From Haemaphysalis longicornis (taxonomy: Eukaryota > Arthropoda > Arachnida > Ixodida > Ixodidae): DNA of 64,000 bases. Location of the stretch: positions 138,046,942 to 138,110,941 of the forward strand of contig CM023454.1 in the NCBI GenBank assembly GCA_013339765.2, read 5' to 3'. Below, piece after piece: positions 1 through 10,614 of the stretch. The notes beneath the pieces are model-generated. The model was not told where the DNA came from and did not search any database. It worked only from the letters and a program-made list of their open reading frames with translations. Positions within the stretch are counted from its first letter, which is position 1, and every line of letters starts with the position of its first letter. A program made the position numbers and the translations under genes.

Positions 1-162
1 CAAATTACCTCGGAGCACAATAAAATCTACATGGAGCTGTGAAAAGCTGTGAAACCATGTACTGTGAGCAATGAAACGCAATTGGAAAAACATCTCCATT
101 ACGTTACAAAGCGCGAGATCTTAATTTTTTTATTTCAATTTTTGAAATGCGGCTATGTGCAT
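1..162. other. Unassigned left edge
   Basis: AT-rich sequence upstream of the first MITE. I see no domain, repeat arm or RNA-like motif in it. The short open frame that runs from here into the MITE has no recognisable protein features. Confidence 0.5.
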
Positions 163-893
163 TACCGTATTTGCTCGCATAATGATCGTACTCACGTAAT
201 GATGGCACCCCGAAAATTTGTCGTGGAAATAGGATTTTCTTTTATTTCCCGCGCAATGATCGCACCCTGAACTTGCCGCAGCCATGTGTCGTATGCGTGC
301 CAAGTACAGACGACGATGGTCGTGCTTCCCTTAGTTTCCTACTATTTCAAAGCGGATATGGATACGTTAATTCCGCGGACTTGCCCATATTAGGGATATC
401 GGCAGGCGTGAGTTCATTATTGGTGCGGAAGAAACTCTCACTAAATTCACATAATGAACTCACAAGACAAAGAAGAAAACGCGCTCGGCTTGCTGCGTCG
501 GAAGCAGTGTCGTGTTGTTCCATACTGTGACAGCAGCAGCCACTTATTGGTTGACCTGTTCTCACATCGCAGCGAACTCGTTCTGGCGCGTTCGGTAATT
601 CATGAAAAACACTGCATTCTGCGTCACTGTGTAACGTGGCGCGGTTGTGTAACGTAACGTGGCTGTGTAACGTGGCGGTGTAACATGGCGGTGGTCCGTG
701 GAGTTTTAATATGGTTTTATTTATTATGTTTGTTATGTTCATGAGACCTATCATAAAACGTCTTACTTGCAATTGCGTTTTCTGCACTGAAACTTTTTCG
801 CGTAAAATTTACCTCGCTTAACGATCGCACACCTAAATTGGCATCATAATTTTTGGGGAAAAAAGTGCGATCATTACGCGAGTAAATACGGTA
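163..893. mobile_element. TA-flanked MITE, pogo/Tigger-like termini
   Basis: The left end (165 onward, CCGTATTTGCTCGCATAATG) is inverted at the right end (finishing at 891), about 28 bp with three mismatches. A TA dinucleotide sits immediately outside each end (163-164 and 892-893), as expected for a Tc1/mariner-superfamily target duplication. Subterminal copies of the AATGATCGCAC motif occur near 253 and 870. There is no transposase reading frame inside, so this is a non-autonomous element. The pogo/Tigger label rests on the look of the terminus and is an inference. Confidence 0.6.
629..690. repeat. Short GTGTAACGTGGCG minisatellite inside the MITE
   Basis: Four to five imperfect copies of a 12-16 base motif (GTGTAACGTGGCG and variants with TAACGTAACG or TAACATGG) stand head to tail. 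It probably arose by slippage within the internal part of the MITE. Confidence 0.6.
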
Positions 894-1889
894 TGTATTT
901 CAGTGGTGCTATGATAGCTGTCTAAGATGCTAGGGGTATAATTCCCAAACACACATATGCTTGAATTCATACTGTAAAGGATTCCGATTTAGTGACCTTC
1001 AAAGGTTAAACAGGAGCAAGCTGCGCACAGTCATTTTCAGGTTTTTTTTTTTGTCGGCACGTAGCAAACCTCAAATCGGTTCTTCTGTTTCAGGCAGCTT
1101 CCTCCGTGTTGATATCCAACTCACTTAGCTGGTTGATTTTCGGATTATCCAAGTCCTTTCACGGCTGGTAATTTATTGTTTTCTACTAATACAAGTCTCT
1201 TCACACGACTCTTAATTTATTGTGAGTCGTGCATCTTAACACGAATCACAAAGTCCACTCGCTAACATAAGTCCCGTCTGACCTGCGTCGTCTCCTCTCA
1301 AACCAAGACCCAAGTGGCATTTTCGTTCTCGTTGGCAATTGGATTCTGCTTCATGTTAACGTCGCTATTTCAACATATCAAAAGTGGCGAACTGAAGGCT
1401 ATGTGTATCGCCAAAATGCAATAAAGTGAGAACAAAATGCCAAAATACGCCAATGGGGACGCTTATCATTGGTTTTAAAAGCGTAGCAGACGCCCGACTT
1501 CCGGGACGAGCCGTTGCACTTCCTGTGGCCATGCGCGCGCCCGGCCGCGACAGCGCGAAGCGCCATCCAGCAACTAAGTGGAGATCAGTGCCTTTACCAG
1601 ATGATTTCGGGTAATCTAAAGAAGCGCGAATTGGCGTCAAAACGACGTAGCCGCTGCCGCCGAACGTTTTGCCAGAACTTCCACTTCGTGTAGTGGTTAC
1701 GAATTCCACCAGGATGTAGGGCAACTTTTGGGCTTTGGACGCCATAGTGAGCCCATAATTGTTCTTCAGATTGAAATGCTTTCCGAGCGACATTCTCCCC
1801 AGTGTGTTTCGCGCCAAAGCAGACGCTAATCACTGGATGCCAGATAACGCGTGCACGGTTTGGTGTGGAAGGAGGGGGCTGCATACTAA
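894..1889. other. Unassigned, no gene seen
   Basis: About 1 kb with overlapping chance frames on both strands around 1365-1884. The GC-rich part (1490-1640) has long frames but no domain signature and no repeat arms I can pair. It may be a decayed DNA-transposon fragment, but nothing here proves that. Confidence 0.4.
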
Positions 1890-2081
1890 GCTAGGCTTCA
1901 TGCTTGTACAGACGACACGCCTTCCGTGCTGGTGGGAGATTTAAATGTTGAAATCTCAAACCTCAATGCGACATGTCAGCTGTCCAACATGGTCGACTGT
2001 TTTGGGTTTGTCTTGGGGTGTTACAGTGTCATTAACATGCTTACGGGGCAACTGAAGGTAACGTGGTTAGCGATAGAATAA
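1890..2081 (+). pseudogene. Fragment resembling a LINE/EEP endonuclease
   Basis: The frame is open from 1890 to a TAA at 2079-2081. It reads ACTDDTPSVLVGDLNVEIS followed by a short helix-like stretch. The VLVGDLN core resembles the L(G)DFN catalytic block of exonuclease-endonuclease-phosphatase (EEP) domains found in LINEs and some Helitrons. Only this one block is visible. Neither the upstream glutamate block nor the downstream SDH block is present, so it would be a 63-codon relic. A chance match is possible. Confidence 0.3.
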
Positions 2082-2808
2082 AGCTAAAGTCTTTCCATGT
2101 TTATCTCGCCATCGTACGGAAGAGTGTCAAATTTTTGGAGGAAGAAGAGTGGGAAGTAAAAGTGCGTCAGGCCGCACCGGAGCGCGAATGGGCGCGTACC
2201 AAAAAAAAGCCGCTGGCGGCGCCGTTCCCCCCGCAAGTTCCAGCTCTCCGTGTAGCTGCAAATCTCTTGAGGATTAACTTTCGGCTTGATCCGCGGAACT
2301 GAGCCACTATTTCTAGTTTAGGTTCAATGGCTTTCAAAGCGGCACTTTCGTCAGTGTCGTTTACTGTGGGCATGTGCACATCACTGGTAGTCGGTAAATG
2401 CGTGGAGGGGTGGGGAGTGGAAATGGGGTGGGCATGCACGCGAAGATAGGTATTCACTCATGACATGACCGTTAAATTTGGGCGTCAAACGGCCCATCTG
2501 GCGTACTTCTTTGTCGAGCTCAGTAACACACAGCAACACGCCTATGGTGCGGTATGTAGCCTGACAGGCCTTTTTTTGTGCGCTGGAATAAAGCTGGAGT
2601 CCTTCAAAGTTTCATTCAGCTAATTTGCTAAGAAGTGTGCTCAATGGGAAATTACTAAGAAACAAATTTTATATTTCCACTGCGTGTACTGCGTCCTGCT
2701 TCACAGGTCTTCCTTTTTCACACAGTGGAAGGGCACGAATTTTTCATATGCGAAAGACACTCAAATGTGGCTGCAGCACCCTGAATCGGTTTGCTTGGGT
2801 AACAAGTT
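2082..2808. other. Unassigned, no gene seen
   Basis: Mixed-composition sequence with a GC-rich patch at 2165-2260. I see no domain, terminal repeat or RNA gene. Confidence 0.4.
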
Positions 2809-2885
2809 GATGATGATAATGATGATGATGTTTGAATTTTAATGGCGCAAGGCCAACTAGGGCAAACAGCGGCAAGTAAGTGTTT
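2809..2885 (-). mobile_element. I-clade LINE 3' end, extremely 5'-truncated
   Basis: Read on the minus strand this is the same 3' terminus as the LINE ending at 8553. It has a GGCCTTGCGCCATTAAAA-type block followed by CAAACATCATCATC, with a few substitutions. Only about 70 bp upstream of the (CAT)n tail survive. This is normal for target-primed reverse transcription, which often stops early. It lies tail to tail with the larger copy. Confidence 0.7.
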
Positions 2886-2992
2886 TGATGAATAGGTAAC
2901 AATTTGGACAACCAAGAGAGACGGGGCAACTGTATACTAAGCTATGATTCAGATTAAAAAGCAGTGAGAGCTATCTGTCGTCGTAAAGGCTT

Positions 2993-3006
2993 AAATTCTC
3001 AACTCC
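2993..3006. repeat. Left target-site duplication of the I-clade LINE
   Basis: AAATTCTCAACTCC is repeated exactly at 8554-8567, directly after the LINE's (CAT)n tail. A 14-bp perfect match at both borders defines the insertion precisely. Confidence 0.85.
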
Positions 3007-3440
3007 ACCGCATGGGGCACCTTGAGCAATCTTAGTGACCGTGCTGGCGACACCGCGGACCCCGAGCCCCCAAACATAAGCTGGATCCAACCGTGGTACT
3101 TGTAGGGTAGAAACCGCAAATGGTGGCCGTCGGATCCCACGTCAAGCTCCGGCGGATGAGCTCCCTGTCTGTTTACCAGGAAGGGAGCTCCGGGACCTCT
3201 TCAGCTATCAGGGTAAGGCTGACGAAGAAAGCACCCCCGTCTCCCTGCTGTTATACTATGCCATATGGTAAATTCTAAACACCCCCCCCCCCAAACGTGA
3301 TCGACCCCGGAAAGGGGCCGCAGCGAAGTACCTTTTCCCCCATTGCCATCTTTAGGTTTTCCTGAACTGGACAATTAGTCTCGATTTCTTCTAATGAATC
3401 ACTCAGTACAGGCCACCCTCTTGCTTCGCAGTCAGTCTTC
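3007..3440 (+). promoter_or_regulatory. 5' UTR (internal promoter region) of the I-clade LINE
   Basis: This is the stretch between the target duplication and the first ORF1-like codons. It is GC-rich with a C-tract near 3282-3292 and has no protein-like frame. LINEs of this group carry an internal pol II promoter in the 5' UTR. That role is inferred here from position; no core element was identified. Confidence 0.45.
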
Positions 3441-4674
3441 TTGATCGGAAACTATCTTGAAGCCATAATAAGAAAATCATATAAGGCCAAAAAACAAACG
3501 ACTGGTGAACTCCTGATCGGGGTAAATGACAAACAGCAGTCCACAAAGCTTCTAGCTGAGACTAGACTGGCTGATCTAGAAATCAGGGTCACACCCCATT
3601 GGAGCCTCAACAGCTCCCAGGGTGTCATATCCGAGGCAGATCTTTTGAACGAAACGGATGATGATCTCCTTGCGGGCTTGAAGGATCAGGTCTTCACTGT
3701 CGTGAGACGCATCACTATCCGCAGAGACGACAAAGAGATTACCACCAAGCACAGTATCTTGACTTTTGACCGCGCAGTTCTTCCACAACATGTAAATGCA
3801 GGTTTTATCCATTGCTCCCTCCGCCCCTACATCCCGAACCCGCGGCGCTGTTTTAAGTTCCAGCTGTTTCGGGCACGGCCTAAACTCTTGCCGTTACCGA
3901 ACGGCGTGTGCAAAATGCGCGTCGCATGACCATCCGAGCGACAACTGCCCATGCGAGACCCTCTCTTCTGTGAACTGCAGGGGCCGCATGCAGCCTACTT
4001 CCGCAAGTGCGAAAAATTTCAAATGGAAAAAAAGATAATCAACATCAAGTTAACTGAGAACATCACCTACCAAGAGGCGCGGAAGTTGTTGGCCTCTTTC
4101 CCCCTGGGAGGTGCGCCGACGCAGCTCGCCGGGGACGGAGCGGCGTCTAGTTTTGGAGGAAATAGAGTTCCCTGAGTCGGAGTTGGTCGCGCCTCCACCC
4201 CCCTGGGTTGCCTAATGCAGCCCAACCCCGCACCACACCGGTTGCTGAGGCTGCAGCGGCTCTGGTGCCAACGGTCTCTGTTCGGACCGATGCCGCTCCC
4301 ACCTCTGCCTCGCCGTCCTCCAGTGCGTTGGAGGGTGCCGAAGGGATGGACACCGGGGGTTCCGCATCGGCTCCCACCGCCACCCCACCGCCCGTGCAAC
4401 ATCTGGCGCCCCCGACGGCCGTGGCGGTGGCAACTCAAACGAAGGGCTTGAGAAGAGAGGCCAAGTCCGGGGGCCCGGTTCGTTGGGCACACCCAGGACA
4501 TCGAATGATGAGATGAACGTAGCGCCGTGGTTGCCTGCGACGCAGCGCAAAGAGCGCCCTCCGACGTCCAAGCCTACAGAAAGGCCAAAAAGCCCAATCC
4601 CAGAATCACAGCCCCGAAAGACGACACATGAACACACATACACGCAGACTCCAGTGGCTTCTAGATCTCCATAA
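3441..4674 (+). pseudogene. I-clade LINE ORF1 (gag-like, zinc knuckles), broken
   Basis: ORF1 proteins of this clade bind the element RNA and form cytoplasmic RNP particles. The first open frame (3441-3929) carries the pre-knuckle region (blocks such as TPHWSLNSSQGVIS, GLKDQVFTVVRRITIRR and LRPYIPNPRRCFKFQ). The knuckles themselves (CX2CX4HX4C, around HGLNSCRYRTACAKCASHDH) continue in the next frame from about 3840 to 3955. The first knuckle cysteine pair is damaged (CFKFQ where CFKC is expected). The downstream frame is Pro/Ala/Ser-rich and low in complexity (4208-4516), typical of the ORF1 C-terminus. At least three frame changes make it a pseudogene. Confidence 0.7.
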
Positions 4675-5194
4675 TGGCAGAGAAAATATTTTTCAAAGAA
4701 ACTGTAGAGGCCTCTTTAAAAATCTTGATGTTGTCTATGCGATATTGCATTCGAACCAGCCACGTGTGATGTGTCTTCAGGAAACACATTTCAATTCCAA
4801 TCACACAAATTTCTTGAATAGATACATGGTATTCAGAAAGGACAGGTATGGCTGCACACACTCTTCTGGCCGTGTGGCCATAATCGCCCGCAAATCGTTA
4901 GCATGCCACCCTGTCACGTTGAACACTGTCCTTGAGGCTGTAGCAATTCGCACAATATTATTTAATAGGTTGATAACGGTATGCTCCACAGACATTCCTG
5001 CTGACCTTGCACGCTTGAGTTCTGACTTCGAAGCTCTAATTGACCAGCTGCCCGAACCATATAGCCTAACAGGAGAACTTAATGCACACAATTCTCTTTT
5101 GGGCTCTTCTCGCACGGATGCCCTAGGTCGCCTGATAGAGAGGTTTTTAACATTCTCGGGAGCATGCCTTTTCAGCAAGAAACAGCCTACATAG
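4628..5194 (+). pseudogene. LINE ORF2 endonuclease (APE-like) domain
   Basis: This is the N-terminal part of ORF2, which nicks the target DNA for target-primed reverse transcription. Visible EEP blocks are RNCRGL near the start, VMCLQETHF (the conserved glutamate), and SLTGELNAHNSLLGS. In the last block family members normally have GDFNAHN, so the catalytic aspartate reads as glutamate here. The frame ends at a stop after FSKKQPT, before the SDH block. The domain is therefore both truncated and mutated in a key residue. Confidence 0.7.
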
Positions 5195-5238
5195 CATAGC
5201 ATAGGACACAACACATACTCCTACGCTCCTACCTTGAC

Positions 5239-5919
5239 TTGGCTACTCGTCCTGCAGTTCTCTTTCAATGTCTTGAGTGGGGTGTGGGCATGGACCCATA
5301 TGGTAGGGACCACTTCTCCACTTCTTTAACATACATAGGTGAAGGCCCATGCAGCCACTGTTCTCACAGCAGGTTTAATGAATCAAAATCAAACTGGAGC
5401 ACATTCAAAGAAACATCTAAACTACACCACACAACCATAAAACACCTACACGTGGAGGACGCAGCCAAGCTCATCAAGGCGCACATACTCGACTCCGCCG
5501 AAAAGTCCATTCCCCAGACCTCCAGTGCGCCCTGCAACCCAAGGAGGCCCTGGTGGAAGGAGGGCTTTAGGCGGGCGCAAGAGGCGCAGAAGAAGGAGTG
5601 GGGTGTCCTTCGCCGGTACCCCGAGTCAGATAATCTTATTTCCTTTAAACAGGCAAAGGCTCCTGAGCAGCGTGTGCGTCGTGAGGCGGAAAGGGAAAGT
5701 TGGCGCGCCTTCCTCACTTCCATCAACTCATACACCGGCACTCACAAAGTATGGACGCGAATACGCAAACTAAAAGGACAAGAGACACACAGCCTGCCAC
5801 TCGTTAGCAAACAGGGTACACACTCGAAGACCAGGCCAACACGCTTGCACGCACTTCGAACACGTGTCGAGCTCAGCACACTACAGCAGCACTTTCATTC
5901 AACGCAAAGCATCATGTGA
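5239..5919 (+). pseudogene. LINE ORF2 endonuclease-to-RT linker
   Basis: A 226-codon frame corresponds to the region between endonuclease and RT in I-clade ORF2. It is basic, with the tryptophan-containing blocks RRPWWKEGFRRAQEAQKKEW and AERESWRAFLTSINSYTG, typical of this linker. It starts beyond the missing endonuclease C-terminus and ends in a frameshift before the RT. Confidence 0.6.
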
Positions 5920-6139
5920 GAAGAAGTCCTTGCGAGACAATAATAAGTCGAACTCATGTTATAATACCCCCTTTTCAGTTTATGAGCTGAAGGTCGCATT
6001 CGGTACTTGTAAACCTTCAGCTCAAGGTGCAGACAGGATTTTATACACAATGATACATTTACATGCAACACACTTGAAACACTTCTTCACCTCTACAATA
6101 AAACATTTCTTTGTGGGCACATTCCATGCTCTTGGAGGG

Positions 6140-6910
6140 AGGACATAGTAGTGGCTTTCCCAAAGCAAGGAAAGGACCCTTGCTTTCCTGCCAGTTATCG
6201 TCCCATTGCCTTGACAAGCTGCCTGTGTAAGCTCCTCGAGAAGATGATAAACAGTAGACTTGTGGACTTTTTAGACTAGAATGGTCTTCTCGAGAGCTGC
6301 CAGGCAGGCTTCAGGGCATGGCGATCTACCAACGATCAACTCGTTGCATTAGAGTCTTGTATCCAAGATGCTTTCCTCCACAAGCTGTATGACAGTATTC
6401 TTTGATCTTGAAAAAGCGTACGATACCACGCGGTGGTATGGCATCCTAAGTGACCTGAAGTGCTTCGGCATGTCGGGTAACATGCTGAACACACTTGCCA
6501 GCTACTTGTCTGAAAGAACGTTTCGTGTGCGAGTTGTAACTGCACTCTCCAGGGCCCATGTGCAGGAAAATGGCGTGCCGGAAGGCGGAGTTTTGAGTTG
6601 CACTCTCTATATTGTAAAAATGAATTCAGTCAGCAAAGCATTGCCACCATCAATTTCCTGCTCAATCTATGTAGACGACGTGCAACTATCCTTTAACTCT
6701 TGTAACCTGTCTATCTGCGAGCGCCAAGTCAAGCTTGGTGTTAACAAGCTGGCTGGGAAGATAGCAGTGGTTTTAAATTTAATCCAGGAAGGTGTACTTA
6801 TGTTTTGTTTTCGAAAAGGCGTGGCATTCCGCCTTATCCAGACATCAAACTCAATGGTCTCTCAATTCCAGTCAGAAACAAACAAAAGTTTTATGTGTAG
6901 TCCTTGACAA
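6140..6910 (+). pseudogene. LINE ORF2 reverse transcriptase domain
   Basis: RT blocks are recognisable over three frames. They include YRPIALTSCLCKLLEKM (6196-6246), CMTVFFDLEKAYDTTRWYGI (the first catalytic Asp, 6384 on), VPEGGVLSCTLYIV (GVPQGSVLSPTLF in relatives) and SCSIYVDDVQLSF (the YVDD active site is intact, near 6657). A stop at 6278-6280 and several later frameshifts destroy the enzyme. Clade-level assignment is secure; subfamily is not. Confidence 0.75.
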
Positions 6911-7283
6911 AAAGCTCACATTCGGTCCACATATAAGAACTTAAACATAAACGCTTGAAGGCAATGAATACTTTAGGCTTCTCTCCCACTCTTCATATGC
7001 TGCTGACAAACAACTTCTTTTACGTGTTTTACTAGCCTGATAGGTTCACGATTAGACTAGGGAAGTGTTATTTATGGGTCAGCAAGTAAACGACCCTCAA
7101 AATGCTGGACCCAGTGCTTCATCTGGGGCTCCGCCTGGCATGTGGCGCCTTCCGCACTAGCCCGGTCGGAAGCCTGTATGCGGAGTGTAATAAGTGGAAC
7201 CTACAATGCCAGCGTGCTTACACAGATCTCCTTTATGCTTTTAAAATTTCATCCATGCCTCACCATTTTTATATCTGTTTTTT

Positions 7284-7997
7284 ATGATACATTCCTTGAC
7301 TGAACTCCTCCTAAATCGACCATCGTTCTCTGCGCCCTTCTCTTACAGAGTTAGAGAGGAAGCGTCAGAGCTTGCTCTCTCCTTTTTAGATACCATCCAA
7401 ACTTCTCTAACAGATTTTATAGCACCATGGCATCTTTGCCCTGTATCATGCGACACGTCTTTCACACATGTAGATAAAAACCGAGCTCCTACATATGCAA
7501 TTCTGCAGCATTTCTTGTATTTGCAGCAGAAGTATCAATGTTCTGAATCTTATACGGACACCTCTAAAACAGCCACCTCTGTGTCCGGCGCGGCGCATGG
7601 GCACGGCCTTAATGACACTAGAACTCTGAATAGTCATACTAGTATCTTTACGGCAGAGGCTTATGGTGTACTTCGTGTTGTTAATCACATCCTTCAAAGT
7701 CACATTCCGCAATCCATTATACATACAGATTACCTCAGTGTTGTGCGGCCATTGTCATCAATAAAGTCTTCCAAAAACAATGTTCTCAATCTGATAATCA
7801 AGGGTATTATATCTGTGCATGTCCACAAATTTGAACTGGTTTTTTGCTGGGTCTCTGGCAACTGTGGTATTGCCGGGAACGAAGCCGTGGATCGAATGGC
7901 TGCTGCTGCTACACTTTCGAATGCAGTACACATAATCACATTACCCTACACCGACGTGAAGCCACACATCAGACAACAACTTCGCAAGACATGGTAA
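7284..7997 (+). pseudogene. LINE ORF2 RNase H domain
   Basis: RNase H would remove the RNA template strand. The 237-codon frame contains SESYTDTSKTATSVSGAA (first Asp, DGSK-like), IFTAEAYGVLRVV (Glu of the TAEL/Y block), QSIIHTDYLSVVRPL (second Asp) and FCWVSGNCGIAGNEAVDRMA (the WVPGHxGIxGNExAD block). The HG of that last block reads NC here. This domain distinguishes I-group from CR1/Jockey LINEs. Confidence 0.8.
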
Positions 7998-8095
7998 ACA
8001 CACTGGAGTGAACAAACACAAGTTACACGTAATAAAACCATACTTGGGACCATACACCACTTACACACGCAATAGATACACTGAAGTCGCTTTGG

Positions 8096-8384
8096 CTAGA
8101 TTACGGATGGGGCACAAACATGTAACGCACTCGCACCTCCAAATGGATCGCCAAGACCTCTGTGCAGCAGGTGCGGAGAGGCCCTATCCGTGATCCACAC
8201 CCTCATACAATGCAAGGCACCGGAAACAACACGACACAGACACTTCTCACAACTATACAGAGAACACATTGCACTACACCCATCATACTTTTTAGGGGAC
8301 GACCCCATAATCACTAACGAGCGTACTTTTAAGTTTCTTAGCGAAGTCAAGTTTTTAAATCTCATTTCTTATCATGCACCTTGA
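8096..8384 (+). pseudogene. LINE ORF2 C-terminal Cys/His motif
   Basis: After the RNase H the sequence encodes RCGEALSVIHTLIQC, matching the CGxxxxxxHxxxxC motif near the ORF2 C-terminus of I and Jockey elements. It is split by a frameshift at about 8185. The final frame (8190-8384) ends with a stop shortly before the 3' UTR. Confidence 0.6.
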
Positions 8385-8553
8385 CAACCTGACCATTTAC
8401 ACCAGTCATCTTGATTACGTTGTGTTTTACATTGCTTATTTTTACTGAAATGTGCTAGTTTTACTTTCATTTCGCTCTCATATAATCCCTTTTGTTTGGC
8501 GCTCTTTGCCCTTAGTCGGTCTTGCGCCATTAAAACCCAAACATCATCATCAT
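8385..8553 (+). other. LINE 3' UTR with (CAT)n tail
   Basis: A T-rich 3' UTR ends in CTTGCGCCATTAAAACCC and then CAAACATCATCATCAT. The short trinucleotide tail in place of poly(A) is typical of I-group 3' ends. The same terminus appears inverted at 2809-2885. Confidence 0.75.
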
Positions 8554-8567
8554 AAATTCTCAACTCC
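8554..8567. repeat. Right target-site duplication of the I-clade LINE
   Basis: Exact copy of 2993-3006 (AAATTCTCAACTCC). Confidence 0.85.
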
Positions 8568-8658
8568 CGTAGACTTTCTATCCGCGCGTGCAAAAATTAC
8601 GCTGAACTATTTCAAAAATATGCTTATTTTGATGAAAACGTACAAACATAACTAAATA

Positions 8659-8882
8659 CACAGAAGAAGGACCCGAAGAACGCGGCAACCGGTTGACTTC
8701 TCTTTGAGAGAGAACAAAAGAATAACTCAAAGCAACACCAAAAACTTCCATGAAAAATGTACGACATATATACACAAAAGAAAAACCCGAAGAACGAGGC
8801 TACAGGTTGACCTTCTAATTCAAAGACAAAAAGAATAACTCAACGCAGCACCAAAAAGGGCAGTGAAAAATGTACGACATGC
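8659..8882. repeat. Two-copy tandem repeat, about 114-bp unit
   Basis: Unit 1 (8659-8772) and unit 2 (8773-8882) share blocks such as CCCGAAGAACG, GAATAACTCAA, GCACCAAAAA and GAAAAATGTACGACAT, about 80% alike by eye. No coding frame runs through. Origin unknown. Confidence 0.65.
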
Positions 8883-9276
8883 CATCTTGAAATACACGTC
8901 CAAAAGCTTTTCTGTGAATTTTTTAACTTCACCATACAACATTGAAGAAATTTTGTAGAGAAAATGTTACCAAAGATGAGATTAAACGGGTTAAGGGTGC
9001 CATAACAAGCAGAACATGAAAACAGAGAGTTCAAGAAGTTTAGAGAAGTTTTGCTTGCAGTTAAATATGTGTTCACGAGGATTTTCTTCTAGCTAGTGAA
9101 GGAATCCGATTGTTTTTTTTGCTATCAGAAAAAAAGTCTACTTATTGACAGCTACAAATGTTGTATTCTTGTTTAAGGTATGTTGCTGGCCGAAGTGAAT
9201 CAGGGCGAGGGCCAACATTTGAGTGCTTCGCTGCTGAATATGATAAAGGAACCGAGGTTATTCGATTGATATTACA

Positions 9277-9511
9277 CCCGCAGCGGTGCTCAGTGGCTAT
9301 GCCGTTGTGCTGCAGAGCCTAAGGTTGCGTGTTCGATTCTCGCCCGTTGCGGCCGATTTTATAATGGAGGCGAAAAGCAAAAATGCCCGTGTATGGGAGC
9401 TATCGGGACACCATAAAGACCCCCAGGTTGTCAAATTTATTATGGAGCCCTCCCCTATGGCGAGCATCATAACGTATTTAGTTTCGGCGCGTTAAAGCCC
9501 AAAATCAGTCA
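9277..9511 (+). mobile_element. tRNA-derived SINE (Ruka-like)
   Basis: The 5' head has pol III internal promoter boxes: an A box in the GTGCTCAGTGGCTATG stretch (9287-9302) and a B box within GTTGCGTGTTCGATTCTCG. The body continues into GGAGGCGAAAAGCAAAAATG and a tail with GACCCCCAGGTTGTCAAA and GGAGCCCTCC. This architecture and the tail wording match what I recall of the Ruka SINE family of hard ticks. The SINE class is well supported; the family name is from memory. No target duplication was found. Confidence 0.65.
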
Positions 9512-10525
9512 ATCACTTCAGGTTATAATATTTCGAGACAGCCTGCTTTCAATGTGGCAAAAACTCAAAGAACAGGTCCACCCAGATGAACTGCACATTG
9601 TTCTTAAATTTTAACTAACAAGACATTGTCGGTAATAAAAGCAAAGGCTATACTTACACACCGACACTGCAACCCGAGTCAATCGCGGTTTGCTTCTTCT
9701 CTGTGAAAAAGTGCACGGCGCAGTAATTCGACAAACCCCACTCAAAGTCCATAATAAATAGGTAAGAAAAGTCCCAAATCTTACATATATTTCATAAACG
9801 AGTTACAAAACACTTTTTAGCAATGTTGATGAAGAATTGCAAAATACAGATCAGATGGCATTTGGGAGCACGTTCTCTCTTTCTATTTTAACAAATTGAA
9901 CCTTTTTTGCTTTTTGTACAATTGAGAAAATAAGCTCAACAACAACATCACGTTGAGTACACGGGTTAAAAAAAATTCTTGAACATCTCAGAAGAATTTA
10001 TCGGTGTTTTTTATCGCGCGTTAGCTTTATTTTATTGATTGTAACAATGATTTCTTCCTCAATAGCAGAAAAAAAAACTCGGGGGTCGTTGTAAAGGTTT
10101 AGCAGCAGTTGGTGTCGCCTAGAGTCGACTAAGTCGAATGATTCGGTAAATATATCTGCCGTCTCTAATGAGTCATCGTAAACAACGTTAGAAGATAATA
10201 ATTTAATTAGGTCGAGTTATTTGAGGTATTCTTGAGGAAAGGTTCAAGTTTTGCAAAGCAAAGATTGTCAAGGCACAAACTATTCTGTACACCAACGGTT
10301 TAATTTTTGTTATATTAAATTATCCGGTCTCACTGATTTTGAAAGGCTTTGCTGCAAGACATAACTACATCATCTTGGTTGCCACTTGAGAGAAGCAGAA
10401 TAATATCACTTGCAATTATGATCAGTTGTTCTTTCGGATATATTTTATGTACAACATGGATGATGACAACAAAGTACAGCGTATCTAAAACAGTTAAGGT
10501 TGATGCTTGGCGAGTTGCTGTTCCA
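9512..10525. other. Unassigned AT-rich stretch
   Basis: About 1 kb with no long frame, no repeat arms and no RNA motif that I can see. Confidence 0.4.
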
Positions 10526-10607
10526 TAATCTTGAATTCACAGCGCAAACAAGAAAGGAGGACGATAGGGAGAGCACGACACACTGGCACTGACTAACAAC
10601 TGAAGTT
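10526..10607. repeat. Left inverted terminal repeat of PLE
   Basis: It contains GCGCAAACAAGAAAGGAGGA and GACTAACAACTGAAGTTT, and pairs with 11968-12050 at roughly 90% identity. Confidence 0.8.
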
Positions 10608-10614
10608 TATTGCT

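Larger units (their letters stand above)
3007..8553 (+). mobile_element. Full-length, decayed I-clade LINE
   Basis: This 5.5-kb non-LTR retrotransposon copy has, in order: a GC-rich 5' UTR; a gag-like ORF1 with zinc knuckles; and an ORF2 with endonuclease, reverse transcriptase, RNase H and a C-terminal Cys/His motif. The 3' UTR ends in (CAT)n. The presence of RNase H places it in the I group. A perfect 14-bp target-site duplication flanks it. Many stops and frameshifts break both ORFs, so it cannot move by itself. The intact duplication next to badly broken ORFs suggests that short sites can survive while coding capacity is lost, or that the insertion came from an already defective template. 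Confidence 0.85.

Noticed and set aside
347..787. 146-codon minus frame as a gene
   Set aside because: Lies wholly inside the MITE, overlaps plus frames, and repeats HS/TLH motifs that are translations of the minisatellite.
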